A DNA stretch of 64,000 bases from Cupriavidus sp. BIS7 (GCF_000292345.1 NZ_ALOU01000022.1:1-64000); one strand, 5' to 3'. Numbered from the stretch's first letter, positions 19,729 through 28,449 are shown. Notes: generated by a model not told the origin, from the sequence alone. Made by a program: numbers and translations.

Positions 19729-20802
19729 ATGGAACTTGCTCGCGCATCACGGCTGCAACGCTGGCTTGGCGCAGCCCTGTCGGCCATCGTGGTCGGCGCC
19801 ACCATCACGACGCTCGGCGGATGTGCTGCGACGCCGCCAACTGGCCAGCAGGAGTCCGTACAGTCCAGCAGCAACGCGTCCGAGGCCACGCTGGCGTCGT
19901 GGCGCGATGGCGCGGCCCGGCAGGCGATCGTAAAGTTCGTCGCCGACGTGACGCAGCAGGGTTCGCCGAACTATGTGCCCCCGGCGGAACGCATCGCGGT
20001 GTTCGATAACGACGGCACGCTCTGGAGCGAACAGCCGCTGTACTTCCAGTTTTTCTTCCTGCTCGACCAGGTCAAGGCGGCCGCGCCATCGCATCCGGAA
20101 TGGAAGAACAACCCCGCGTTCAAGGCGCTGATGGCCAATGACATGGCTGGGGTCATGCGCGAAGAGAAGCGGCTGCTGCCGCTGATCACCACAGCCAACA
20201 GCGGCATGACCGTCGACGAGTACGACCGGACGATTCGCGCCTGGCTGGAAACCGCGCGGCATCCGAAGTTCAACCGGCGCTATACGGATCTGGTCTTTCA
20301 GCCGCAACTGGAACTGCTTTCCTACCTGCGCGCCAACGGCTTCAAGACCTATATCGTTTCCGGCGGGACCATCGAGTTCATGCGGCCTTGGTCCGAGCGC
20401 GTCTACGGGATTCCGCCCGAGCAGGTTGTAGGGTCCACGCAGTCGGTCACCTATGAAGTCCGCAACGGCCAGCCCGTGCTGGTGCGCGGCCCCAGGCTCG
20501 ACTTCATCGATGACGGCCCCGGCAAACCCGTTGGCATCTACCGGCAGATTGGCCGCCGCCCGATCATGGCTGTCGGCAACTCCGACGGCGATCTGCAGAT
20601 GCTGCAGTACACGATGGCCGGCACGGGCTCGCGCCTGGCCGTGCTGGTCCACCACGATGACGCCGAACGAGAGTTCGCCTACGACCGCCAGTCAAAAATC
20701 GGCAGGCTCGACAAGGCGCTCGACGAAGCCACCACGCGCGGCTGGACCGTCATCAGCATGAAGCAGGACTGGTCCCGGATTTATCCCGCGGCTCAACCGT
20801 GA
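19729..20802 (+). CDS. HAD-superfamily phosphatase, predicted lipoprotein
   Basis: A 357-residue hydrolase with a signal segment and a lipobox LGGC (Cys32), so it is probably anchored in the outer membrane facing the periplasm. The HAD motifs are DNDGTLW (Asp93 nucleophile, Asp95 acid/base), VSGGT (motif II) and GNSDGDLQML (motif IV). It resembles phosphoserine-phosphatase-like HAD proteins; the substrate is unknown. The ATG at 19729 follows CTGGAG and places the signal at the N-terminus. Confidence 0.88.
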   Translation: MELARASRLQRWLGAALSAIVVGATITTLGGCAATPPTGQQESVQSSSNASEATLASWRDGAARQAIVKFVADVTQQGSPNYVPPAERIAVFDNDGTLWSEQPLYFQFFFLLDQVKAAAPSHPEWKNNPAFKALMANDMAGVMREEKRLLPLITTANSGMTVDEYDRTIRAWLETARHPKFNRRYTDLVFQPQLELLSYLRANGFKTYIVSGGTIEFMRPWSERVYGIPPEQVVGSTQSVTYEVRNGQPVLVRGPRLDFIDDGPGKPVGIYRQIGRRPIMAVGNSDGDLQMLQYTMAGTGSRLAVLVHHDDAEREFAYDRQSKIGRLDKALDEATTRGWTVISMKQDWSRIYPAAQP

Positions 20803-20841
20803 GGTTGCCTCGAAGGTTGCACTGAGAATCCGGCGCCGGCT

Positions 20842-21063
20842 TCAGGCTCGTGCAGAGCGGCACGACCTGATCGCCGTCGCCAGTTTTCTGGCGGCGTCGT
20901 CGATCTGCTGATCGGTAAAGCCGCCAAACCCTAGTACCAGCCCGGCAGGGCCGTTGCCACCCGCATACGTCGGCGACACCGCGCGCAGCGATACACCTGC
21001 CTTGGCTGCCAGCGCCACCACATTGGTGCCGCTTTCCGAGGCCGGCGAAGGGGATGTGCCGCC
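20842..21063 (-). pseudogene. C-terminal remnant of a MocR/PdxR-type regulator
   Basis: Reading the minus strand from 21063 gives ESGTNVVALAAKAGVSLRAV, then a YAGGNGPAGLVLGFGGF stretch and DDAARKLATAIR before a TGA at 20842-20844. This is the end of the aminotransferase-like domain of GntR/MocR regulators. About 70 of the expected ~480 residues remain. The similarity stops at the desaturase stop codon (21064), which marks the left edge of the islet. The matching N-terminus lies at about 28330-28427. Confidence 0.75.
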
Positions 21064-22191
21064 CTACGGCTCTTTCTGTGTGTCGTTGTCGTGAGGAAGC
21101 CGGCGGCCGGGTCGTCCCATCGCGCGCAGAAAGTTCTGCTGCGCAATCAGCAACTGCGAGTACGAAAGTACCCGGTAGCGTATGTTGTGGCGGCGCGCGA
21201 CATTGGCGATTTCCGCTGCCAATGCTGGATAGTGCCGGTGGCTGTAGGTGGGAAACAAGTGGTGAGTCAGATGCAGGTTCAGTCCACCAAGCCAATAACC
21301 AATCCACCTGGGGCGAGGCTGCCAGTCGCACGCGGTCATAAAGGCGTGCTCGTGCCACGTGTGAGGCAATTGCCCGGACTCCGGAGGCAGAAAGAACCTG
21401 ACGTCCGACCAATGAGTCCCCAGTATCAGCGCCACCAGCACGCATGACGCCAGCATCTGGCCGACCAGGTAGCCGGCGACGACCACGCTGGCACTCAGTC
21501 CGAGCCGATGAGCGACCAATGCCGGGACCACCATCGCCAGCAGTATGTGTGCAGCCTTGGTCGAGACGAAAATCGACCAGCCTGCCGCACCCGGTAGGAC
21601 GCGGTCCCGCTTGAGTGGGGTTAGCCCGAAGCGATCAGCCCAATCATAGACGCAGCCAATATATGGCAGCGACAGAGCGGCAACCAGGGGCCAGTATCGA
21701 TGCTGGTATTGAAACTGTGGATACCAAGGCTGGTAGGGGGTCTGACGCAAAAAGCGATTGGCGGCGGTATCGAGGTCGTAGTGCTCGATGTTCGCATAGG
21801 CGTGATGGTAGTGCACATGTCGCACTGTCCAATAAGCCGGCTCGACGCCGAGCGGTATTGCGATCAAGCGGATCAGCGCTCGATCCAGCCAGGGCCAGGG
21901 CGACAGCGCTCGGTGAGCGCCATCATGGAGGACGTTCATCGCGAGCATCATTGCCAGAAATGGAATTGCCAGGTATGCGAAGAAGAAGGCTGTTGCGCTC
22001 GTCGCGGCCAGCATGGAGGCATACAGCGACATCCCGCAGGACAGCAAGAACAGACCTTTCGCAACGAGGCGCCAATCGGCGAAGCGGTTGTCGTTCCGCG
22101 ACTGGAGATAGTCGTGGGCAGTTTGTCGGAGGTCACTTGCAAGAGAGGACGACTGCGGCGACGCGTAACGGAGCTTACCGATGTCTGGCAT
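21064..22191 (-). CDS. Membrane fatty-acid desaturase
   Basis: A 375-residue integral-membrane di-iron desaturase. The three histidine boxes are present: HDGAH (about residues 89-93), HVHYHH (125-130) and HLTHH near residue 307. Hydrophobic segments sit between them. The ATG at 22191 overlaps the upstream gene by 17 nt. It is the last gene of the islet operon and its stop codon coincides with the islet edge. The acyl substrate and double-bond position cannot be told. Confidence 0.88.
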   Translation of the reverse strand: MPDIGKLRYASPQSSSLASDLRQTAHDYLQSRNDNRFADWRLVAKGLFLLSCGMSLYASMLAATSATAFFFAYLAIPFLAMMLAMNVLHDGAHRALSPWPWLDRALIRLIAIPLGVEPAYWTVRHVHYHHAYANIEHYDLDTAANRFLRQTPYQPWYPQFQYQHRYWPLVAALSLPYIGCVYDWADRFGLTPLKRDRVLPGAAGWSIFVSTKAAHILLAMVVPALVAHRLGLSASVVVAGYLVGQMLASCVLVALILGTHWSDVRFFLPPESGQLPHTWHEHAFMTACDWQPRPRWIGYWLGGLNLHLTHHLFPTYSHRHYPALAAEIANVARRHNIRYRVLSYSQLLIAQQNFLRAMGRPGRRLPHDNDTQKEP

Positions 22192-23302
22192 GTTCGGATG
22201 TAAGAGATGAAAATTCGGCCCGTGCAAACCAAATACCACTGGCAATACCGTGTGCACCCAGCAGGAAGGGCAACGCAACGGTCAGCGGATCGCGTACGCC
22301 ATAGAGAGCAATCATCATGGTGGGTAGCGTCATTGCCAGCAGTGGCCATGTCCATCTTGCCCAATTGCGGCCATCCGATATTCCCCCAAGAGCGAGAGTC
22401 AGCAATAGAATCATGGCCGCCCAGACCGCTTGCCAGTGGGCTGTCCACATTCCCTCGGTACGTACATAATTGATGACGACACCGAACAGCAGCAGGCCGC
22501 CACTGGCGATCCAGGCATCGGATATTGCGTGGACATTGCGCGTCAAACGCGGTGTTTTCAGGCCGAAGTACCGCAGTGCCGGTACCAGGTTGGCCCAGAA
22601 CGGATTGTCGCTATCCACCTTCTCATGAACGCCATAGCGAATGGGAACATCCGGCAGCGCGCGTTGATACGTACCGAAAAGCTTGTCCCATAGGAGCAAC
22701 GTGCCGCCGAAGTTGCGGTCGATATACTCCGGGTTGCAGCCGTGGTGCACGCGATGATTGGCGGGGGTCACCAGGAAGCGATCCAAGATCCCCGATTTGC
22801 CAACCAGTCCGCAGTGATTGTAAAACTGCACCGAGTAGTGAAATCCAGAAACCACCACGAACATCGTCGGCGTAACGCCCAGTACTGCCAGCGGCACGAA
22901 GAAAGGCAACGAGGTCAGCGAGGAGATCCAGGCGTTACGCACGCCAAGCGACAAGTTGAAGTGTTCCCCTTCGTGGTGGACCGCATGAACGGCCCACAGG
23001 AAACCGAACCGGTGGTGCATTCGATGCAGCCAGTAGAATCCCAGATCCCACGCCAGAAAGGCAAATATCCAGCCAGCGACTGGATGCCAGCCGGCAACCC
23101 ATTGCAGGCTGGCATGATGATAAAGCCAGGAAAAGCCTGCCACCTCGATACCGCGGCACAGCCACATAAGTACATGGCCAGAATTGAGATTCAGAATGAC
23201 GTCGCGCCATGGAATCGTTTCACCACGCCACCACTTCTGGATCGCTAACTCGCCCACTACGGCAATCAGCATCAGGGAAAGAGGAAGGGCAAATGCATTC
23301 AT
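22175..23302 (-). CDS. Sterol desaturase/fatty acid hydroxylase-superfamily protein
   Basis: A 375-residue membrane protein with the superfamily histidine clusters HRMHH (about 93-97), HAVHHEGEHFN (106-116) and NHRVHHG, which bind a di-iron centre. About seven further hydrophobic segments extend the C-terminal third beyond the catalytic core. The ATG at 23302 follows GAGGTGACATCGAC and overlaps the PAP2 gene stop by 4 nt. It probably hydroxylates or desaturates the lipid made by this operon (inference). Confidence 0.88.
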   Translation of the reverse strand: MNAFALPLSLMLIAVVGELAIQKWWRGETIPWRDVILNLNSGHVLMWLCRGIEVAGFSWLYHHASLQWVAGWHPVAGWIFAFLAWDLGFYWLHRMHHRFGFLWAVHAVHHEGEHFNLSLGVRNAWISSLTSLPFFVPLAVLGVTPTMFVVVSGFHYSVQFYNHCGLVGKSGILDRFLVTPANHRVHHGCNPEYIDRNFGGTLLLWDKLFGTYQRALPDVPIRYGVHEKVDSDNPFWANLVPALRYFGLKTPRLTRNVHAISDAWIASGGLLLFGVVINYVRTEGMWTAHWQAVWAAMILLLTLALGGISDGRNWARWTWPLLAMTLPTMMIALYGVRDPLTVALPFLLGAHGIASGIWFARAEFSSLTSEHARHR

Positions 23303-23943
23303 GTCGATGTCACCTCGTTGCGAATGACGGCCTCTCGGGGCGTATGCCTCGAGAAGAATCGGCTGACGGCGGCGCCGCAACACATGCCGACCACCACGCC
23401 TGCCGTCAGATCCAGCGTTACGTGTCGGCGGGTCTGGACTGTCGCATAAAGAATGCCGATGCCCCAGACGGTCACCAGCAGTGTTTGCCAGGGCCGCCGC
23501 CCATTGGCAAGCGCTGCTACCGCGAGAAGCGTCAGCGCCCCATGCAGCGATGGCACGCAGTTCTGACTGGTGTCGAGCATCATCAATGCGCGTTGTAGAT
23601 GGCTCGGCAGGTTGTCGGTTGCGAAAGGCGGGTAGTGCAGTGTGGTGGGCCACAGCAAGAAAACCGCGCCGCTGATCAGGGCGCTCGCTTGCATCGATCG
23701 TTCCAGCCATCGCAGACGAAGCGGGTCCGCCCGCAGATAGGCCAGCGGGATCAATAAAAAGAACGATAGATACAGCCAGATCCCTGATGAGCTGAATGGA
23801 ATCATGCGATCAAGTGCCGTTTCCGGGACCACCGTTCCAGCCCCTTGCAGCACGCCGCATGTCGCATAGACGAAGCCGACCGAGCACCAACCAAGGGTCA
23901 TGTGACGCAATCTTGTAGTGAAAGACGTCAATGCGGGCTCCAA
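23299..23943 (-). CDS. PAP2-family membrane phosphatase
   Basis: A 214-residue membrane protein with about six hydrophobic segments and PAP2 motifs: CVPSLHG (motif 2, catalytic His) and TRRHVTLD (motif 3, nucleophilic His and Asp). The first KxxxxxxRP motif is not obvious. This resembles the inositol-phosphorylceramide-synthase-like branch, so it could be a lipid phosphatase or a head-group transferase. It overlaps both neighbours (16 nt and 4 nt). Confidence 0.83.
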   Translation of the reverse strand: MEPALTSFTTRLRHMTLGWCSVGFVYATCGVLQGAGTVVPETALDRMIPFSSSGIWLYLSFFLLIPLAYLRADPLRLRWLERSMQASALISGAVFLLWPTTLHYPPFATDNLPSHLQRALMMLDTSQNCVPSLHGALTLLAVAALANGRRPWQTLLVTVWGIGILYATVQTRRHVTLDLTAGVVVGMCCGAAVSRFFSRHTPREAVIRNEVTST

Positions 23944-25229
23944 AGTCGAACGATACGGCGACGTTTGGTGGTGAAGTCAATCGCGATTGCCTCCGGGTGC
24001 AGGTGCCAGATCACGCCTGCCATATCGACGCCGAGTTGTTCGAACACGTGAGTAAGATGGGCATGGCAAGCGTGTAGCACGGCGCCGCCGGCGGGCGTCA
24101 CGGACAACGCCAGTGTTCTGGCATCGGTTTGCACTAGTCGGTAATCCGTTTGTAGAGGCAGTACGTGAGCCAATGCGCGCGCGCACGTGTCGGCGAAGAT
24201 CGTGGTCGGTCCGCCATCGCGGGCCGGCAACATCAACGTGTCGTCGCAGCGGCCCTCTATTCGCTCGATCGCCATTTCGGGGTTGCCGCAAGGGCACGGT
24301 GGTAAAGCCGGATTGCGGCGGATGAGAATGTCGTCGAGCCGGTATCGCACGATTGGCTGGGTACTGCGCGTGAAGTCGGTGATGATCGGGATGAAGCGGC
24401 GATCGTCCAACCATTCCGGTTCGATGTGCACGTGGGCTTCGTTCAGATGGAGGGCACCGTGCGGACAGGTTGCGCCGAGGAATCCCTCCGTCGCCTGATA
24501 GATTTCGCCGACCTTGTCGAAGGCTTGCTGCAGTAGCTCACGATCGGCTGGTTCCAGCACTTCGGCCCCGGACAGCACTAGGACCGGGGCAATGTTCAGG
24601 CGACCCGCGAGCCTCTCGAGCGCCAGTGCGCGCAGTACTTGCGCGGGCGCGACGACAATGGTTGGCTGCAAGGCGGCAAGGGGCCCCAAGTGCGTATTGA
24701 GCGGCGCGAACAGATCGAAGAATGCGAAGCTCAACCACGGGTTCCGAACCGTCGTATACAGGTTGTTATTCGCGCGCAGGAACAGTGCCACGCGCTCCCG
24801 ATGCAGCAGCCCACGCGGTAATAGCTTGGCAAGCAGTATGCCGGCCCAGGTCGCGCGCTCCTTTGGACTGACCACGAATACTCCTCGCCCACCCGATGTG
24901 CCGGAGGACAGTCCTACCGCGTAAGGACCGACCATCGGCCGGAAGTCGCGAGATAATTCCGCCCGTCTTGCACAGGCAATCACGGTATCCAGTTTTATCC
25001 CTCCGGTGTTCATGGCATCGAAATTAGCCATCATCGTGGCCTTATCCATCAGCGGCCATTTCGCCAGGGGTTCCGTTAGCCACGGCCGGAAATACGGACT
25101 ATGCGCCAGCACGCGCTGCGTGAACTGCTCGAACTGACGGTGCTGGTGGGCTTGCAGCTTCGCGCGATCAGTCAGGCGCAAGTGGCGAGCCTGCAGGTAC
25201 GACCACAGGAGGCGAGGAGATACCGTCAT
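23928..25229 (-). CDS. Adenylate-forming enzyme, F390-synthetase/PaaK-like
   Basis: A 433-residue member of the phenylacetate-CoA ligase/CoF synthetase branch of the ANL superfamily. The P-loop-like SSGTSGGRG (about residues 108-116), the YQATEGFLG stretch and the RYRLDDIL motif (adenylate-binding Asp) are visible, as is a CPCG pair after it. It would activate a carboxylate with ATP. No carrier-protein gene is adjacent, so transfer to CoA, to another acceptor or an intramolecular reaction are all possible. Confidence 0.85.
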   Translation of the reverse strand: MTVSPRLLWSYLQARHLRLTDRAKLQAHQHRQFEQFTQRVLAHSPYFRPWLTEPLAKWPLMDKATMMANFDAMNTGGIKLDTVIACARRAELSRDFRPMVGPYAVGLSSGTSGGRGVFVVSPKERATWAGILLAKLLPRGLLHRERVALFLRANNNLYTTVRNPWLSFAFFDLFAPLNTHLGPLAALQPTIVVAPAQVLRALALERLAGRLNIAPVLVLSGAEVLEPADRELLQQAFDKVGEIYQATEGFLGATCPHGALHLNEAHVHIEPEWLDDRRFIPIITDFTRSTQPIVRYRLDDILIRRNPALPPCPCGNPEMAIERIEGRCDDTLMLPARDGGPTTIFADTCARALAHVLPLQTDYRLVQTDARTLALSVTPAGGAVLHACHAHLTHVFEQLGVDMAGVIWHLHPEAIAIDFTTKRRRIVRLWSPH

Positions 25230-26032
25230 AGCGCCCCCTCGTGTGTGAGCAGGATGCGTACGTGGCCACCGCGGTCAAGGAGATGCAACTTGCGCAGCGT
25301 CTCAAGGTAAGCACGTCTGTCTTCCAGGATGGCGTAGGCCAGTGCGGATGGGCCCCTCAGTTCGCGATAACTGCGCGGCGACCAGGCTGCGTCGGCGGCC
25401 AGCATGACCCAGCCGCCATCGGTACGTATGAAGGCGCCCAGGTGGCCGGCGGCGTGGCCGGGCAGTGGCACCAACAACACGTCGTCATTACTCCCTGGCA
25501 ATGCCCAGGCGGTCGTGAATGGCGCCAACTCTGGGGCAAGAGTAACTTGCTCGAACCGCTCAACAGGGCGAACGCGCGAATCGAAGTCTTCCGGGATCAG
25601 CCCCGGCACGAAGGCTCGCCGCAAGGCCGATAGCCCACGCAACGCGCGTACACTCGCCCAACCCGCCCCCGAGCAGATGACGGGAATGCTTGGGAAATCC
25701 CGCAACCCGGCTATGTGGTCGCCATGAAAGTGCGAAACAATCAGCGCGTCGAGATCAACTGGCCGTACTCCATGTTGTCCGAGCTGCCTGGCTACCGATT
25801 CGGACGGGTCGAAATAGACGGGCGTGACCTTTCGGTAGATGGCCAAGAGACCGCTCCGCGTGCAATCGTGGAAGTGAGAGGCATAGCCTGTGTCCCAGAG
25901 CCAGCGCCGCCCGCCAGCCGCGATCATCCAGGCCCGCGCCGGAAAGGCACAGGTACGAAAGCCCGCTCCGGGGAGTGCAACACATGCCGTGTGCGTGCAG
26001 TAGCCGGCTTCAAAGGTGGTCAACGTGGCCAT
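25226..26032 (-). CDS. Metallo-beta-lactamase-fold hydrolase
   Basis: A 268-residue MBL-fold protein. The metal-binding signature HFHGDH is at residues 101-106, with further ligands in LPGHAAGHLG and AADAAW. The architecture resembles lactonase/glyoxalase II relatives (AHL-lactonase size). It overlaps the adenylating enzyme by 4 nt. In this operon it could open a lactone or thioester intermediate (inference). Confidence 0.87.
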   Translation of the reverse strand: MATLTTFEAGYCTHTACVALPGAGFRTCAFPARAWMIAAGGRRWLWDTGYASHFHDCTRSGLLAIYRKVTPVYFDPSESVARQLGQHGVRPVDLDALIVSHFHGDHIAGLRDFPSIPVICSGAGWASVRALRGLSALRRAFVPGLIPEDFDSRVRPVERFEQVTLAPELAPFTTAWALPGSNDDVLLVPLPGHAAGHLGAFIRTDGGWVMLAADAAWSPRSYRELRGPSALAYAILEDRRAYLETLRKLHLLDRGGHVRILLTHEGAL

Positions 26033-27023
26033 GCGAACGTAACCAGTTGGCGGTAAGGCGGATGCCTTCCGCCATACTTATGGGTGGTGTGTAGCCAAGT
26101 TCGCGGCGTGCGCGATCGTTGGCGAGTGTCATGTCGTAGTGCAGGACGCCCGCGCTATAGCGCGTCAGCAACGGTTCTCGGCGCGTTATCGCAGCAATGC
26201 CCTCCATGGCGCATGCCGCCATGGCCATCACTGGGTAAGGTACAGTCCGAATCTCGTAACGCAGATCAAGCTCCTGGCCGAACAACTGACGCAGTAGCTC
26301 ACGCAGGGAAGCTGGCTCATGGTTGGTAATGTTGTAAGCGCTCCCCGACGGCACTGCCGACCACGTTGCACACTGCATGGCATGCACGACATTGCCAAGG
26401 TAAGTCAGGTCCATGCGCGCCAATCCACTTCTTGGTAACGGCAATACCCCATTACGCGATTTCAGAAGATGCAATAGCCGTGGGAGTACGACTCGATCGT
26501 GCGGACCGAAAAGGCCGCGTGGCCGAAGGATGACGAAATGTGTGTGGGACTGAGTGGCCGCATGCTTCCGAATGGCATCCTCCGCCAACATCTTCGTATG
26601 GGCGTAATGGTTGGCAAATCGCTTTGGGCTATAGCTCTCCGGCAGATCGGCGTGGTGCTGGTAGTCGAAGTAGATTGACGGGGTGGAGATGTGTACGAAG
26701 CTGCGTACCTGATGGGCGATTGCCCCTTGGGCTAGATCCGTTGTGGCGCGAACGTTGGCGGCAAAGAACGCCTCATGGGATCCCCATGGCGATGAGAGGG
26801 CCGCGCAATGCCAGACAGTGTCAATCCCATCGAGCAACATACGTAGCGTCTGCGGTGTAAGGTTCGTCAGATCAGCCTGCACGTATTGCACACCCCGCGT
26901 CGCAAACGCGTGGCGCTGCGCTGGATCACGTCCTGTCGCCCGGACACGAACGCCTTGTGCCAATAATGCCTCGATCGCATTACGGCCTAGCCCGCCGGTG
27001 GCCCCCGTCACCAGGATGGTCAT
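26010..27023 (-). CDS. NAD(P)-dependent epimerase/3-beta-HSD-like dehydrogenase
   Basis: A 337-residue extended short-chain dehydrogenase. It has GATGGLG (residues 7-13), the active-site pair Tyr140/Lys144 (YAHTK) and a family-typical LRPRGLFGPHDRVVLPRLL stretch. The style matches 3-beta-hydroxysteroid dehydrogenase-like reductases, including OleD of olefin synthesis, which reduces a beta-keto acid. It overlaps the KASIII gene by 4 nt and the MBL gene by 23 nt. Confidence 0.88.
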   Translation of the reverse strand: MTILVTGATGGLGRNAIEALLAQGVRVRATGRDPAQRHAFATRGVQYVQADLTNLTPQTLRMLLDGIDTVWHCAALSSPWGSHEAFFAANVRATTDLAQGAIAHQVRSFVHISTPSIYFDYQHHADLPESYSPKRFANHYAHTKMLAEDAIRKHAATQSHTHFVILRPRGLFGPHDRVVLPRLLHLLKSRNGVLPLPRSGLARMDLTYLGNVVHAMQCATWSAVPSGSAYNITNHEPASLRELLRQLFGQELDLRYEIRTVPYPVMAMAACAMEGIAAITRREPLLTRYSAGVLHYDMTLANDRARRELGYTPPISMAEGIRLTANWLRSHGHVDHL

Positions 27024-28003
27024 AGCGTCAGTACCATCCCGCCCAGGGTTAGCCCGGCTGCGGTACCGACCAGAAGTGCTGGACTATCCTTCTTGAGTCG
27101 GCCACCCACTATGGCTTCGTGTAGGGCAGTCGGGATGGAAGCGGCCACCTGATTTCCGTGCTGCCCATAGATGTCGACCAACACATGGTCGGGAATGGCC
27201 AATCGCTTGCGCAAGTGCTGCATGCCAAGATGGCTGGCCTGATGCGGAATCACGATCTCCATTTCCGTCACGGTATAGCCTGTGCTCTCGAAGAGGCGAT
27301 CGAGAAAGCCGCCCATGAGCTGTGAGGCAAGCTTGAATACCTGTTTTCCGTCCATATGGAACAGGTAGTCTGAGGCCACCGCACCCGTACGAGGATTCCG
27401 GCGCGTACCTCCAGCAGTAATCTCGCAGAAGGACTTGCCGGCGGGATACGTTTCCATCCGATAGGCGTGAATAGCGCCGTTCGTGTTGTCCCCGCGCTCA
27501 ACAATCACTGCTGCAGCACCATCGCCAAAGATAAGCGACGACTCTACGTCATCCCAGTCAATCCCGCGCGACGCCAGGTCGGATGCCACAATCGCAATGC
27601 GTCTATAGGTGCCTGTCGCCAACAGACTGCCGGCAATCTGAAGCGCGGCAAGGAAACTTAGGCAACTGGCATTCACGTCAAACGCTGGCGTGCCGCAAGT
27701 CAGTCCAGCAGGCGCCAGAACTCGGGCAGCAGTACTAGGAAGCGCTTGTTCGGCGACGCCGGCCGCGGAAATCAGCAGGTCTACAGAGGACGGCGCGATG
27801 TCGGCGCGGGCGACAGCATCGCGCACTGCTGCAGCAGCCAACTCGGACTGGCTTTCGTGCAGGTTGGCATGATAGCGATGCTCGATGCCGGATTTCTTCT
27901 GGACGAAGCCGGCCGAGTACCCAAATCGTAGATCCAGTTCGGCAGAGGTCACACGTTGAGAGGGTAACGCCTTGCCTGTCGCAAGTAGTCGTATTGGAAG
28001 CAC
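27020..28003 (-). CDS. 3-oxoacyl-ACP synthase III (KASIII/FabH-like)
   Basis: A 327-residue thiolase-fold condensing enzyme. The catalytic triad is visible as Cys114 (VNASCLSF), His254 (PHQAS) and Asn284 (GQHGNQVAASIP). It is the first gene of the islet operon and would start the pathway by a Claisen condensation. The start is GTG at 28003 with no good ribosome-binding site, so translation may be coupled to an upstream reading frame. Whether it is FabH-like (acyl-CoA plus malonyl-ACP) or OleA-like (two acyl groups) cannot be decided by eye. Confidence 0.9.
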   Translation of the reverse strand: MLPIRLLATGKALPSQRVTSAELDLRFGYSAGFVQKKSGIEHRYHANLHESQSELAAAAVRDAVARADIAPSSVDLLISAAGVAEQALPSTAARVLAPAGLTCGTPAFDVNASCLSFLAALQIAGSLLATGTYRRIAIVASDLASRGIDWDDVESSLIFGDGAAAVIVERGDNTNGAIHAYRMETYPAGKSFCEITAGGTRRNPRTGAVASDYLFHMDGKQVFKLASQLMGGFLDRLFESTGYTVTEMEIVIPHQASHLGMQHLRKRLAIPDHVLVDIYGQHGNQVAASIPTALHEAIVGGRLKKDSPALLVGTAAGLTLGGMVLTL

Positions 28004-28329
28004 AATAAAGCGGGCAACAAACCAAAGGGCCGACCCCCGACTGATGCCGAGCCGAAAGGAAGAAGACTAGCCGCGCTACCATCCCAGATCCATAGTATAA
28101 ATCCGAAACTGCTGGCGGTTTTCTTCGAAGAGCTGCGCCCAAAGTCGCTACTGCACGTCTTACTGCCCAAGCCCCCTCTGATGAAGGAATTTGTGCGATG
28201 AAGTACGGCATCGTGAATCCTCCTTGGAGAAGGATGTAATGAATTTTCTTTTTGAAATTAATGAATTGGGATGGATACAGCGGATCTTTAGTGAATCCCG
28301 GCCAACGCTCAGGTAGACCACACGCTCGG
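28004..28329 (-). other. Leader region of the islet operon with strong RBS
   Basis: On the minus strand, AAGGAGG (28219-28225) stands seven bases before an ATG at 28211, a better ribosome-binding site than that of the KASIII gene itself. The frame it opens starts MPYFIAQIPSSEGAW and runs 158 codons into the KASIII gene in another phase, but it resembles no family. The upstream stretch 28230-28290 is AT-rich and could hold the operon promoter. A leader peptide, a decayed gene or a frame-shifted start are all possible. Confidence 0.4.
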
Positions 28330-28427
28330 GGGCAAGGGCGCTGGGCAAGCTGGCGGCTGAGCGGCGCGCCGTCACGGCTCAACGGGCCGATAAACGGCAC
28401 TTCTGGCACTTTCGCGGTTCGCGACAT
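28330..28427 (-). pseudogene. N-terminal remnant of the MocR-type regulator
   Basis: From the ATG at 28427 the minus strand encodes MSRTAKVPEVPFIGPLSRDG then APLSRQLAQ, matching the extreme N-terminus of MocR regulators, where a PLxRQL-type phrase precedes the GntR winged helix. Similarity ends after about 30 residues, so the islet right edge lies near 28330-28345. The gene would have been divergent from the paiB-like gene, the usual arrangement for this pair. The complementary C-terminus is at 20842-21063. Confidence 0.6.
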
Positions 28428-28449
28428 GCAAAGTGGCCCAATGAAACAT

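Larger units (their letters stand above)
21064..28003 (-). other. Lower-GC biosynthetic islet of seven overlapping genes
   Basis: Seven minus-strand genes run from the KASIII gene to the fatty-acid desaturase, each overlapping the next by 4 to 23 nt, so they almost certainly form one translationally coupled operon. Base composition is visibly less GC-rich than the flanks and codon choice is looser. The block lies between two pieces of one MocR-type gene, indicating horizontal acquisition into that gene. I see no integrase, transposase or flanking direct repeat at its ends. The gene set suggests synthesis and modification of a long-chain lipid-like product. Confidence 0.75.

Noticed and set aside
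21064-28003. Naming the islet an ole (olefin) cluster
   Set aside because: There is no OleB-type alpha/beta hydrolase, the adenylating enzyme is of the PaaK/F390 branch, and extra lipid-modifying enzymes are present; only a pathway analogy is justified.
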